Shown here: positions 1 to 7,768 of the stretch, in pieces
How the letters are laid out: each line of letters begins with the position of its first letter
Position numbering within the stretch: the first letter of the stretch is position 1
Source of the DNA: Pseudomonas sp. ANT_H4
GTDB taxonomy: Bacteria; Pseudomonadota; Gammaproteobacteria; Pseudomonadales; Pseudomonadaceae
Direction: 5' to 3'
Length of the DNA: 64,000 bases
Assembly: GCF_008369295.1 (NCBI RefSeq)
Contig: NZ_VOBG01000014.1
Coordinates: forward strand, 85,682-149,681
Notes under the pieces: generated by a model
The model's database searches: none
What the model was told of the DNA's origin: nothing
What the model saw: only the letters and a program-made list of their open reading frames with translations
Position numbers and translations under genes: made by a program

Positions 1-561
1 GAGCATCGCTGCCAGGTCTTCCTGGGGCAGTTGCAGCACACGTCTTGACCGTTCGATCTCGCCGTAGCCCTCGGCGATCATCAACAAACGGTGGGCCACC
101 CGTACCGACGCCGGCATCAGGCTCAGTTGCTCGATGTTGATAAAGGTCAGGCGCAACTTTTGGCTCATCAGCAGGGCCATGTCACGCCAGTAAACGGGGG
201 TTTCGTCGAGTATCTGCAGCAGGGCCGGCTGCGGCACCTGCAACAACGTGCAGGGCCCGACGGCGCAGGCGTCATGGGTACGCGGCAAACCGTCGAACAG
301 GGAAATTTCGCCGAGCCAGTAAGGCGATTCCGCCAGGCTCAACACCGCCTCCTTACCCTGCTCGTTCACCGCACTAATGCGCAAGGTACCTTCCAACACC
401 GCATACAAGCCACACGGCGGGTCGCCGCGTTTGAACAGGTATTGCCCCGCCGTCAGCTGCCGCAAGCGGGCATGGGCGAGCAAGCTATCCTGTAACTGAG
501 CAGGCAGGTGGCTGTACCAATGACCGGTCGACAGTCGTGGGGGCCATTTCTCTGCGTCCAT
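1..561 (-). CDS. Crp/Fnr-family transcriptional regulator, C-terminus cut by window edge
   Basis: Reading from an ATG at 561, 187 codons stay open to the window edge. The protein has a cyclic-nucleotide-binding fold at about residues 15-125, with the glycine-rich strand pattern FKRGDPPCGLYAVLEG and a later LGEISLFDG segment. A long helix follows (about 130-165), and the beginning of the helix-turn-helix (LPQEDLAAML) is reached at the edge. The family consists of dimeric DNA-binding regulators that sense cAMP, redox state or other small ligands. No Fnr-type cysteine cluster is visible at the N-terminus, so an iron-sulfur sensor is unlikely. It is transcribed divergently from the DUF962 gene. 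The ligand and targets cannot be told. Confidence 0.8.
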   Translation of the reverse strand, partial: MDAEKWPPRLSTGHWYSHLPAQLQDSLLAHARLRQLTAGQYLFKRGDPPCGLYAVLEGTLRISAVNEQGKEAVLSLAESPYWLGEISLFDGLPRTHDACAVGPCTLLQVPQPALLQILDETPVYWRDMALLMSQKLRLTFINIEQLSLMPASVRVAHRLLMIAEGYGEIERSRRVLQLPQEDLAAML

Positions 562-644
562 GAGAACTCCGAAGATTGTCGGCCAGCTGACAGTTGGCCG
601 CAGGCCGACAAGGCATGATCAACCATCCTACAGGAGGAATAACA

Positions 645-1169
645 ATGAAAAGCCTCGTCGACCATCTCAGTCAATATGCAGCCTACCACCGTGACCCGCG
701 CAACATTGCCAGCCACTTTATCGGCATCCCCTTGATCGTCGTCGCCGTCGCGGTCTTGCTCTCACGCCCCGAATGGTCACTGGCCGGCTTCTGGCTGTCG
801 CCGGCCGTGCTGCTGGCGCTGTTCTCGGCCTGGTTCTACCTGCGCCTGGAATTGGCCCTCGGCATGTTGATGACGGTGCTGATGGGCTTGTCGGTGTGGA
901 CAGGGCATGTGCTGGCGGCGCAAAGCACACTCGTCTGGCTCAGCAGCGGCATCGGCATGTTTGTGGTGGGCTGGGTGATCCAGTTTGTCGGCCATTACTA
1001 CGAAGGCAGAAAGCCTGCGTTTGTCGATGACGTGTCCGGGCTGATTGTGGGGCCGTTGTTTGTGGTAGCGGAGTTGGCGTTTTTGCTGGGGTTGCGCCAG
1101 CAGCTCAAGCACCAGATCGAAGAGCGCTCGGGGCCGGTAGCGGTGCGCAACAAGAATGCCACAGCCTAA
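645..1169 (+). CDS. DUF962 / Mpo1-like membrane protein
   Basis: This 174-residue protein belongs to the DUF962 (YGL010w/Mpo1-like) family. It shows the conserved N-terminal motif HRDPRNIASHFIGIP and the C-terminal motif QFVGHYYEGRKPAF, with four or five hydrophobic segments between and around them. The yeast member Mpo1 is an Fe-dependent dioxygenase that alpha-oxidises 2-hydroxy fatty acids, and the conserved histidines fit metal binding. The bacterial role is not established. I chose the ATG at 645 because a strong AGGAGG lies 6 nt upstream; an in-frame upstream codon would add 17 residues that do not look like the family. It is a single gene divergent from the Crp-like regulator. Confidence 0.85.
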   Translation: MKSLVDHLSQYAAYHRDPRNIASHFIGIPLIVVAVAVLLSRPEWSLAGFWLSPAVLLALFSAWFYLRLELALGMLMTVLMGLSVWTGHVLAAQSTLVWLSSGIGMFVVGWVIQFVGHYYEGRKPAFVDDVSGLIVGPLFVVAELAFLLGLRQQLKHQIEERSGPVAVRNKNATA

Positions 1170-1222
1170 CGATAGCGCTGCCGAAACGCCCGAGGGCTGA
1201 CCCCTTTGGCGCAATTGCGCGA
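1166..1222 (-). pseudogene. C-terminal remnant of an AraC-family regulator
   Basis: On the minus strand about 17 codons end in GVSPRAFRQRYR followed by a TAG. This is the typical last segment of the AraC/GlxA DNA-binding domain. No upstream part of such a gene is present: the frame runs into an unrelated plus-strand remnant at a GCGCAATTGCGC palindrome (1210-1221). The match is short, so the call rests on motif recognition only. Confidence 0.45.
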
Positions 1223-1364
1223 GTGGCGGGTGCAGAGCTGGCACGAGCGCAGTGCGCCGCAAGGCTATGCATTTCCAGGTGATCCGCGGGAATGGGAAAA
1301 GACCCGGTATGCACAGGCCAGGCTGAATGAGCTTGGAGAAAGAGTTTTAGGGATCACCACCTAA
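1200..1364 (+). pseudogene. Unidentified C-terminal gene remnant
   Basis: From 1200 to a TAA at 1362-1364, 54 codons read as normal-looking pseudomonad protein (for example LREWRVQSWHER and DPREWEKTRYAQARL) but have no start codon context. The stretch begins where the AraC-like remnant ends. I do not recognise the family. It is probably the tail of a gene whose front was deleted. Coding status is an inference from composition and the open frame. Confidence 0.3.
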
Positions 1365-1365
1365 C

Positions 1366-1396
1366 CCTGTAGAGCCGGCTTGCCGGCGCCTACAGG
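1366..1396. terminator. GC-rich inverted repeat downstream of cysA
   Basis: CCTGTAG ... CTACAGG arms enclose GCCGGC-TT-GCCGGC, giving a stable hairpin just after the cysA stop codon. There is no clear U-run, so it may be a REP-type palindrome rather than a simple intrinsic terminator. Confidence 0.5.
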
Positions 1397-1404
1397 TATA
1401 TCAC

Positions 1405-2385
1405 TCAGGCCTTCTGCCAAACCTTGGGCTTGAAGAACAACGTCTCGCCGCGCGCCAGGCCGGTCAGGCTGTCGTGGTCTTTCACCACTTCAGCTTCGAT
1501 CAGTTCGTTCTGGCCTTCGACTTTCAGGGTCACCCGAGTGGTCGCTCCCAGCGGTCGAATATCGCGCACTTGCGCCGCATGGTGATCTTCCAGTTCATGG
1601 CGCGACAGCGACACTTCATGGGGGCGGAACAACACATGCTTGTCCTCCCCCAAATACAGGCGGTTGGAGTCGCCCAGGAAGTGGTAAACGAAATCGCTGG
1701 CCGGGTTTTCGTAGACTTCGCCCGGTGAGCCGATCTGCTCGATCACGCCCTTGTTCATCACCACGATACGGTCGGCGACTTCCATGGCCTCTTCCTGGTC
1801 GTGAGTCACAAACACCGAGGTCAGGTTGATGTCTTCGTGCAGACGCGCCAGCCAGCGGCGCAGTTCTTTACGGACCTTGGCATCGAGGGCGCCGAAAGGC
1901 TCATCGAGCAGCAGCACTTTCGGTTCCACCGCCAGGGCGCGGGCCAGGGCGATGCGCTGGCGCTGGCCACCGGAGAGTTGTTCCGGGTAACGGTCAGACA
2001 ACCAGTCCAGCTGCACCATGTTCAGCAACTCATGAACCTTGACCGCAATCTGGCTCTCGGTTGGACGCTGTTTTTTCGGTTTCATGCGCAGGCCGAACGC
2101 GACGTTGTCGAACACTGTCATGTGGCGGAACAGCGCGTAATGCTGGAACACAAAACCCACGTTGCGATCACGCACATCGTGGCCAGAGACGTCTTCGCCG
2201 TGGAAGACGATGCTGCCATCATCCGGTGTTTCCAGGCCGGCGATGATGCGCAGCAAGGTGGTCTTGCCGCAGCCGGAGGGGCCAAGCAACGCCACCAGCT
2301 CGCCACTCTGGATGTCCAGATTGATGCTGTTCAGGGCCTTGAAGGCGTTGAAATTCTTGCTGACATTACGGACTTCGATCGACAT
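1405..2385 (-). CDS. cysA: Sulfate/thiosulfate ABC transporter ATP-binding protein CysA
   Basis: This 326-residue ATPase energises the sulfate/thiosulfate importer at the inner membrane face. It shows Walker A GPSGCGKT at 35-42, the signature LSGGQRQR at 137-144 and Walker B LLLDEP at 158-163. A C-terminal extension from about residue 235 matches the TOBE-like regulatory region of CysA. The start at 2385 has GAGGAATAAGTC in front. It is the last gene of oscA-sbp-cysT-cysW-cysA, only 3 nt from cysW, and so is expected to be transcribed with it under sulfur limitation. The family assignment is firm from the operon context. Confidence 0.95.
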   Translation of the reverse strand: MSIEVRNVSKNFNAFKALNSINLDIQSGELVALLGPSGCGKTTLLRIIAGLETPDDGSIVFHGEDVSGHDVRDRNVGFVFQHYALFRHMTVFDNVAFGLRMKPKKQRPTESQIAVKVHELLNMVQLDWLSDRYPEQLSGGQRQRIALARALAVEPKVLLLDEPFGALDAKVRKELRRWLARLHEDINLTSVFVTHDQEEAMEVADRIVVMNKGVIEQIGSPGEVYENPASDFVYHFLGDSNRLYLGEDKHVLFRPHEVSLSRHELEDHHAAQVRDIRPLGATTRVTLKVEGQNELIEAEVVKDHDSLTGLARGETLFFKPKVWQKA

Positions 2386-2388
2386 GAC

Positions 2389-3261
2389 TTATTCCTCAGC
2401 CGCACCGGCGCGCAGGCGGTTAATACGGTTCTCGCTCCACTGCTTGAGCAGCAGGATGAAGAGCGCCAGGATCAGCAACAGGCTCGCAACGGCAAACGCG
2501 GCGACGTGGTTGTATTCGTTGTAGAGAATCTCGACGTGCAGCGGCAACGTATTGGTGACGCCACGAATGTGCCCGGACACCACCGACACCGCACCGAACT
2601 CACCCATGGCCCGCGCAGTACACAGCACCACACCGTAGATCAGGCCCCACTTGATGTTCGGCACGGTGACATGCCAAAACATCTGCCAGCCGTTGGCACC
2701 CAACAGGCGTGCGGCTTCTTCTTCCTGGGTGCCCTGCTCTTGCATCAGCGGGATTAGTTCACGGGCCACGAACGGCACGGTGACGAAGATCGTCGCCAGC
2801 ACGATGCCCGGCAAGGCGAAGACGATCTGGATGTCGTGATCCTGCAACCACGGGCCAAAGAAGCCCTGGGCGCCGAACATCAGCACATAGACCAGGCCGG
2901 CGATCACCGGCGATACCGAGAACGGCAGGTCAATCAGCGTCACCAGCATGCTCTTGCCACGGAACGAGTACTTGCTCACGCACCAGGCGGCGCTGACCCC
3001 AAACACCACGTTGAGCGGCACCGAAATCAGCACGGCGATCACTGTCAGTTTCAGTGCCGACAGCGCGTCGGGTTCAAAGATCGCGGCAAAGAACGCACCC
3101 AAACCCAGTTTCAGGCCCTGGGACACCACGATAAACAGCGGCAGCAGCAAAAACAGGGCGAAGACCAGCCAGCCAAGGCCGATCAGGATGCGCCGGGATA
3201 CGGCGCTGCCACGGCGGGCAGCGTTGGCCGACGAGGCGGCGGCAATAGACGATTGGGACAT
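2389..3261 (-). CDS. cysW: Sulfate ABC transporter permease CysW
   Basis: This is a 290-residue inner-membrane permease with about six hydrophobic segments and the EAA-type cytoplasmic loop around residues 165-200 (QEEEAARLLGANGW). It pairs with CysT to form the sulfate channel driven by CysA. An alanine/serine-rich N-terminal tail precedes the first membrane segment. AAGGAGG lies 8 nt before the ATG. It sits between cysT (14-nt gap) and cysA (3-nt gap). Expression is expected to depend on CysB, as in other gammaproteobacteria; that is known from the family rather than shown here. Confidence 0.94.
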   Translation of the reverse strand: MSQSSIAAASSANAARRGSAVSRRILIGLGWLVFALFLLLPLFIVVSQGLKLGLGAFFAAIFEPDALSALKLTVIAVLISVPLNVVFGVSAAWCVSKYSFRGKSMLVTLIDLPFSVSPVIAGLVYVLMFGAQGFFGPWLQDHDIQIVFALPGIVLATIFVTVPFVARELIPLMQEQGTQEEEAARLLGANGWQMFWHVTVPNIKWGLIYGVVLCTARAMGEFGAVSVVSGHIRGVTNTLPLHVEILYNEYNHVAAFAVASLLLILALFILLLKQWSENRINRLRAGAAEE

Positions 3262-3274
3262 TGTGCGCGCCTCC

Positions 3275-4093
3275 TTATGGACGTTCGATGCGCCGCTGCA
3301 ACAAGTTGATCAGCAGCAGCAGGACAAAGGAAACCACCAGCATCAGCACGCCGATGGAGGTAGCGCCGGTGTAGTCGTATTGGTCGAGCTTGACCATGAT
3401 CAGCAGCGGCAGGATCTCGGTTTTCATCGGCATGTTGCCGGCGATGAAAATCACCGAACCGTACTCACCGACACCTCGGGCGAAGGCCAGCGCGAAGCCG
3501 GTCAGCCAGGCGGGCAGCAACGCCGGTACGAGAATGTAGCGGAACACCTGCAACGGCTTGGCACCCAGGCAGGCAGCAGCTTCTTCGATTTCCCGGGGGA
3601 TATCGGCCAGCACCGGCTGCACCGTACGCACCACAAATGGCAGCGTGACGAAGGTCAGCGCCAGGGTGATGCCCAGCGGGGTGTAGGCGATCTTGAAGCC
3701 CAGGTCGGCGGCGAACTGGCCCACCAGGCCGGCAGGCGCATATAAAGCAGTCAGTGCGATACCGGCCACTGCGGTGGGCAGGGCGAACGGCAGGTCGATC
3801 ATCGCGTCGATGATCTTGCGGCCGGGGAAGGTGTAGCGCACCAGCACCCAGGCCAGCAGCGTGCCGATCACGCCGTTGATGATCGCGGCGTACAACGCGG
3901 TGCCGAAGCTGAGCTTCAACGCCGCCAACACGCGAGGCGCCGAGATGATGGCCCAGAACTGATCCCAGGTGAGTTGGGCGGCATGCACAAACATCGCCGC
4001 TAGCGGTATGAGCACAATCAGACTGAGGTACACCAAGGTGTAGCCCAGCGTCAGCCCGAAGCCGGGTATGACGGGGGAGGTACGACGCGACAT
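3275..4093 (-). CDS. cysT: Sulfate ABC transporter permease CysT (CysU)
   Basis: This 272-residue permease is the first membrane subunit of the sulfate importer. It has about six transmembrane segments and an EAA loop with REIEEAAACLGAKPLQ. It is close to the usual family length. AAGGA precedes the ATG at 4093. It is separated from sbp by a 140-nt gap containing a pair of inverted REP-like palindromes, which may adjust the ratio of binding-protein to permease mRNA. Confidence 0.94.
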   Translation of the reverse strand: MSRRTSPVIPGFGLTLGYTLVYLSLIVLIPLAAMFVHAAQLTWDQFWAIISAPRVLAALKLSFGTALYAAIINGVIGTLLAWVLVRYTFPGRKIIDAMIDLPFALPTAVAGIALTALYAPAGLVGQFAADLGFKIAYTPLGITLALTFVTLPFVVRTVQPVLADIPREIEEAAACLGAKPLQVFRYILVPALLPAWLTGFALAFARGVGEYGSVIFIAGNMPMKTEILPLLIMVKLDQYDYTGATSIGVLMLVVSFVLLLLINLLQRRIERP

Positions 4094-4123
4094 AAAAGTC
4101 CTTGGTTAACGGGTAGATGCCAC

Positions 4124-4222
4124 TGTAGGAGCGCGCTTGCTCGCGAAGAATTCAAGGGCAACGCGTTCATTCAGAATGCCGCGTCATCGTTGACGATCTT
4201 CGCGAGCAAGCTCGCTCCTACA
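4124..4222. repeat. Inverted pair of REP-like elements between sbp and cysT
   Basis: TGTAGGAGCGCGCTTGCTCG starts at 4124, and its reverse complement, with GAGCAAGCTCGCTCCTACA, ends at 4222. About 46 nt separate them. Each unit is itself a small GC-rich palindrome. This is the common Pseudomonas REP arrangement (facing units, or REPIN-like), and it can act as an mRNA stabiliser or attenuator inside operons. Confidence 0.75.
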
Positions 4223-4233
4223 AGTAGTGTGGC

Positions 4234-5244
4234 TTACTGGGCAGTGTAGATCTGGTCGAACACGCCACCGTCATTGAAGAATTTCGGTTGGGCAGTTTTC
4301 CAGCCGCCGAAGTCTTTGTCGATAGTCACCAGGGCCAGTTTCGGGAACTGCTGGGCGTATTTGGCGGCCACGTCCTTGTCACGTGGACGGTAGAAGTTCT
4401 TCGCCGCGATTTCCTGACCGGCCGGGCTGTACAGGTGATTGAGGTACGCCGTGGCAATCTCGGTGTTGCCCTTTTTCTCGGCATTCTTGTCAACCACGGC
4501 CACTGGCGGCTCGGCGAGGATCGACAGCGATGGAACCACGATGTCGAACTTGTCGGCACCGCCGTCTTCTTTCAGCGCCAGGAAGGCTTCGTTTTCCCAG
4601 GCCAGCAACACGTCACCCTGACCGTTGTTGACGAAGGTAATGGTCGAGCCACGGGCGCCGGTGTCGAGAATCGGCACGTGCTTAAACAGCTCCTTGACGT
4701 ATTCCTGGGCCTTGGCTTCGCTGCCACCGGCCTTGAGGCCATAAGCCCAGGCGGCGAGGAAGTTCCAGCGCGCGCCGCCGGAGGTTTTCGGGTTCGGGGT
4801 GATCACCGAGACGTCGTTTTTGATCAGGTCGCCCCAGTCCTTGATGCCTTTAGGGTTGCCCTTGCGCACCAGGAACACGATGGTCGAGGTGTACGGGGTG
4901 CTGGCGTCCGGCAGGCGGGTCTGCCAGTTTTCCGGGAGGGTCTTGCCCAGTTTGGCGATTTCGTCGATATCACCGGCCAGGGCCAGGGTGACTACGTCGG
5001 CACGCAGGCCGTCGATCACGGCCCGGCCTTGCTTGCCCGAACCACCGTGGGATTGCTGGATCTTGACGTTGTCGCCCGGATGCTCTTTCTTCCAGAAGCT
5101 GGTGAACTCAGCGTTGTAATCCTGGTACAGCTCACGGGTAGGGTCGTACGAGACGTTGAGCAACTCGTAGTCCTTGGCAACGGCGGAACCTGCAAACACG
5201 GCGCTGGCCAGTGCAGCCAGGGCATAACGGCGAATCGACGACAT
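4234..5244 (-). CDS. sbp: Periplasmic sulfate-binding protein
   Basis: This 336-residue protein delivers sulfate to CysTWA. A signal peptide is evident (residues 1-23, cleavage after AVA). The mature start KDYELLNVSYDPTRELY carries the family's anion-binding loop. Later segments (SHGGSGKQGRAV, TPNPKTSGGARWN, GARGSTITFV) are the conserved sulfate-contacting regions. AGGAG lies 7 nt upstream of the ATG. The gene follows oscA by about 77 nt and precedes the REP pair and cysT. The role is firm; it could also accept thiosulfate. Confidence 0.95.
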   Translation of the reverse strand: MSSIRRYALAALASAVFAGSAVAKDYELLNVSYDPTRELYQDYNAEFTSFWKKEHPGDNVKIQQSHGGSGKQGRAVIDGLRADVVTLALAGDIDEIAKLGKTLPENWQTRLPDASTPYTSTIVFLVRKGNPKGIKDWGDLIKNDVSVITPNPKTSGGARWNFLAAWAYGLKAGGSEAKAQEYVKELFKHVPILDTGARGSTITFVNNGQGDVLLAWENEAFLALKEDGGADKFDIVVPSLSILAEPPVAVVDKNAEKKGNTEIATAYLNHLYSPAGQEIAAKNFYRPRDKDVAAKYAQQFPKLALVTIDKDFGGWKTAQPKFFNDGGVFDQIYTAQ

Positions 5245-5321
5245 AGAGAAGCTCCTGAAATTCTTGTGTGTTGGCTTTTTCTTATAAGTGCAGGTGACGC
5301 AATCGAATCGCCGATCTTGCT

Positions 5322-5504
5322 TTAGCTCGGTTTGTTACCCGGATTCTGCAAACGGAATTTCTCTTTACGCTCGATCTGTACCACTTGTGCGTTGTGCACG
5401 GTGATTTCCACTGCGCCAAACCGCAGGTCGCGCAGGGCGCTCTGGATCTCGCGCAAAATGGCTGCTTCGTCCTGGCCGTCAACGCTACGTAGAGATGCGC
5501 TCAT
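5322..5504 (-). CDS. oscA: Sulfur-starvation response protein OscA (DUF2292 family)
   Basis: This 60-residue protein (MSASLRSVDGQDEAAILREI...) matches the small OscA/YezD family. The core DLRFGAVEITVHNAQVVQIE is followed by a short basic tail ERKEKFRLQN. In Pseudomonas, oscA is induced by sulfate limitation and is needed for use of organosulfur compounds; the biochemical function is unknown. The ATG at 5504 has AGGAGC 8 nt upstream. A longer in-frame reading from 5546 would add 14 residues without a ribosome binding site. It heads the sbp-cysTWA operon. A 9-bp inverted repeat lies about 80 nt upstream. Confidence 0.88.
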   Translation of the reverse strand: MSASLRSVDGQDEAAILREIQSALRDLRFGAVEITVHNAQVVQIERKEKFRLQNPGNKPS

Positions 5505-5584
5505 GGTCGTGCTCCTGAAATGAGAAGTGCCTGGCAGTGGCGGCACTGCTTGCGGCGTGAGGGCGATAGTAGATAAGCGCGGAT

Positions 5585-5609
5585 ATTCTTAAAAATACTA
5601 TTTAAGAAT
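5585..5609. promoter_or_regulatory. AT-rich inverted repeat upstream of oscA, possible sulfur-control operator
   Basis: ATTCTTAAA-N7-TTTAAGAAT is a perfect 9-bp inverted repeat in a strongly AT-rich 60-nt stretch between oscA and the divergently oriented end of the GGDEF-EAL gene. Its position before a sulfur-starvation gene suggests a binding site for CysB or another LysR-type regulator. The protein that binds it is an inference. Confidence 0.45.
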
Positions 5610-5691
5610 GTTTATATAACCAGAAAGAATTTTCTACTGGGGCGGGGGGTTGCGACGGTTTTTTGCGGGGAAGATATTTCGTAGCAGGGTT

Positions 5692-7602
5692 CTAACGAAT
5701 CGCGGGCGCCCTTGCCCAATCAATCTCCTGTGCCGGCATCGGCTTGCCAAACCAATACCCCTGGGCCATGTCGCACTGCAGGTCCAGCAGGAACCGCGCC
5801 TGCTCAACCTGCTCGATGCCTTCGGCATGCACCTGCATGCCCATGCTCTGCGCCAGGGCAATCACCACCCGCACAATCGCCGCGTCATCTTCATCCCACG
5901 GCAGACCGGCGACGAAGCCCTGGTCAATCTTGAGCTTCTGCACCGGCAAGCGCTTGAGGCGCAGCAGCGACGAATAGCCGGTGCCAAAGTCGTCGATGGC
6001 CAGGCTCAAGCCCAGTTCCCGCAGGCGGTGCAGTTGCTCCAGGGCCACTTCCGGATCGTTCATCACCGCGCTTTCGGTGACTTCCAACTCCAGCAAAGCC
6101 GGGTCCAGACCGGTCTCGTGCAACACCTTGGCTACCTGGTCGTACAGTTCGCGCCGGGCAAACAAGCGGCTGGAGACATTCACGGCGAGGAACGACAAGT
6201 TCACACCCTCCTCCAACCACTTACACATCTGGCGACAGGCCTGGTCCATGACCCACGCATCGATATCGGCAATCAGCCCAGTGCGTTCGGCGATGGGGAT
6301 AAATTCCGCAGGCGCAACCAGGCCGCGCACCGGATGTTGCCAGCGCACCAAGGCTTCGACGCCGATCAGGCGGCTGCCTTGCAGGTCGTGCACAGGCTGG
6401 TAATAGACCCGCAACTCCTGCTGTTCAAGGGCACGGCGCAGTTCGCTGGCGATCTCTACTCGGTGCTGGGCGTGGGCGGTAAGCTCCTCGGTGTACAAGG
6501 CGTAATCTTCGCGGCCGGCACTTTTGGCCTTGAACAGCGCGGAGTCTGCGTTGCGCAGCAGTTGCTCGGCGCTCAGGGCATCGCTGGGAAACAAGCTGAT
6601 GCCAATGCTGGCGCTGATAAAGAGTTGATTGCCGTCGAAGGTGAACGGATCTTTCATGCTGTCGATGATCAGTTGTGCCATGGCGGCAGCCTGAACCACC
6701 TGTGGACAACTTTCCGCCAGCACCGCGAACTCATCGCCCCCCAAGCGCGCCAGGGTTACGCCGGGCCCAAACAGGCCTTGCAACCGTTCGCCCACGGCCT
6801 TGAGCAACTGATCGCCGACATTGTGGCCGAGGCTGTCGTTGATAATTTTGAAGTGGTCCAGATCGAGCAACAGCAGTGCGCAGCCACGCTTGTGAGTCTG
6901 AGCCGATGCCAGCGCCTGCTCGGCACGGTCAGTGAACAGCAGGCGGTTGGGCAGGTCCGTCAGCGGGTCGTGGTGCGCCAGGTGCGCAAGTTCGTGCTCG
7001 GAATGTTTGATCGCGCTGATATCGGAGAATACGGCTACGTAGTGGCTGATTCGACCGTGATCATCATGGATGACCCGGATCGTCTGCCACTGTGGATAAA
7101 TTTCGCCGCTTTTTCGGCGGTTCCAGATCTCGCCGCTCCATTCGCCGTCGCGCCCGAGGGTTTGGAACATTTCTTCATAAAAAACCGCCGAATGGCGCCC
7201 GGATTTGAACAGGCTGGGCTGGCGACCCATGACGTCTTCACATCGGTAGCCGGTGATTTCGATAAAGGCACGGTTGACGTGGACAATCAGGCCTTGGGCA
7301 TCGGTGACCAGCACCCCTTCGCGGGTGCAATCGAACACCGCTGCAGCCTGGCGCAGGCGCTCGCGGTTTTCCTTCAAGGGTTGCTGGATCAGGTTTGTCC
7401 GGGCAAAACGGGCGCACAGTAGAAAAATAACAAGGGCACTCAGGCCAATCCAGGCATACCCCCGCATTATCGACCAGTGGATCAACTCCGTCGGCTCATC
7501 GAAAAGATTGATCAATAACCGCTGGCTGAGCTGTATCCACACAATAGAAACCAGCAGGTACACCAGCCCTGCACGCAGGGCACCTCGGTATGAAAACAAC
7601 AT
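5692..7602 (-). CDS. Membrane GGDEF-EAL protein with PAS domain (c-di-GMP turnover)
   Basis: This 636-residue inner-membrane protein has two transmembrane helices (about 9-30 and 46-66). They are followed by a PAS domain (85-198), a GGDEF domain (205-370) and an EAL domain (385-630). The cyclase motif is an intact GGDEF at 288-292, but the RxxD inhibitory site five residues upstream is absent. The EAL domain keeps EALVRW (416-421), ELEVTES, IDDFGTGYSSL and the HAEGIE motif, so phosphodiesterase activity is likely. Which activity dominates cannot be read from sequence. It stands alone between oscA and desA. It could feed the c-di-GMP pools that control the Lap adhesin and PNAG genes later in the window. 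Confidence 0.9.
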   Translation of the reverse strand: MLFSYRGALRAGLVYLLVSIVWIQLSQRLLINLFDEPTELIHWSIMRGYAWIGLSALVIFLLCARFARTNLIQQPLKENRERLRQAAAVFDCTREGVLVTDAQGLIVHVNRAFIEITGYRCEDVMGRQPSLFKSGRHSAVFYEEMFQTLGRDGEWSGEIWNRRKSGEIYPQWQTIRVIHDDHGRISHYVAVFSDISAIKHSEHELAHLAHHDPLTDLPNRLLFTDRAEQALASAQTHKRGCALLLLDLDHFKIINDSLGHNVGDQLLKAVGERLQGLFGPGVTLARLGGDEFAVLAESCPQVVQAAAMAQLIIDSMKDPFTFDGNQLFISASIGISLFPSDALSAEQLLRNADSALFKAKSAGREDYALYTEELTAHAQHRVEIASELRRALEQQELRVYYQPVHDLQGSRLIGVEALVRWQHPVRGLVAPAEFIPIAERTGLIADIDAWVMDQACRQMCKWLEEGVNLSFLAVNVSSRLFARRELYDQVAKVLHETGLDPALLELEVTESAVMNDPEVALEQLHRLRELGLSLAIDDFGTGYSSLLRLKRLPVQKLKIDQGFVAGLPWDEDDAAIVRVVIALAQSMGMQVHAEGIEQVEQARFLLDLQCDMAQGYWFGKPMPAQEIDWARAPAIR

Positions 7603-7768
7603 ATAGTTAGTAATCCTTACTCAAAAACCAGAATCACCCTACAAAGAGTCAGGATTATAGGGTAGGAAACACTTTGTAAGTCTTATCTGAAACGGTGACT
7701 GGTTTTATCCGTGTGCTGAGTGATAATGCGGATGCTATTTTTTTCTTTATCTGAGGGCCATACAACCT

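Noticed and set aside
578..609. GTCGGCC and GGCCGAC inverted arms between the Crp-like and DUF962 genes
   Set aside because: A 7-bp GC-rich match in GC-rich DNA is not distinctive, and no regulator can be named.
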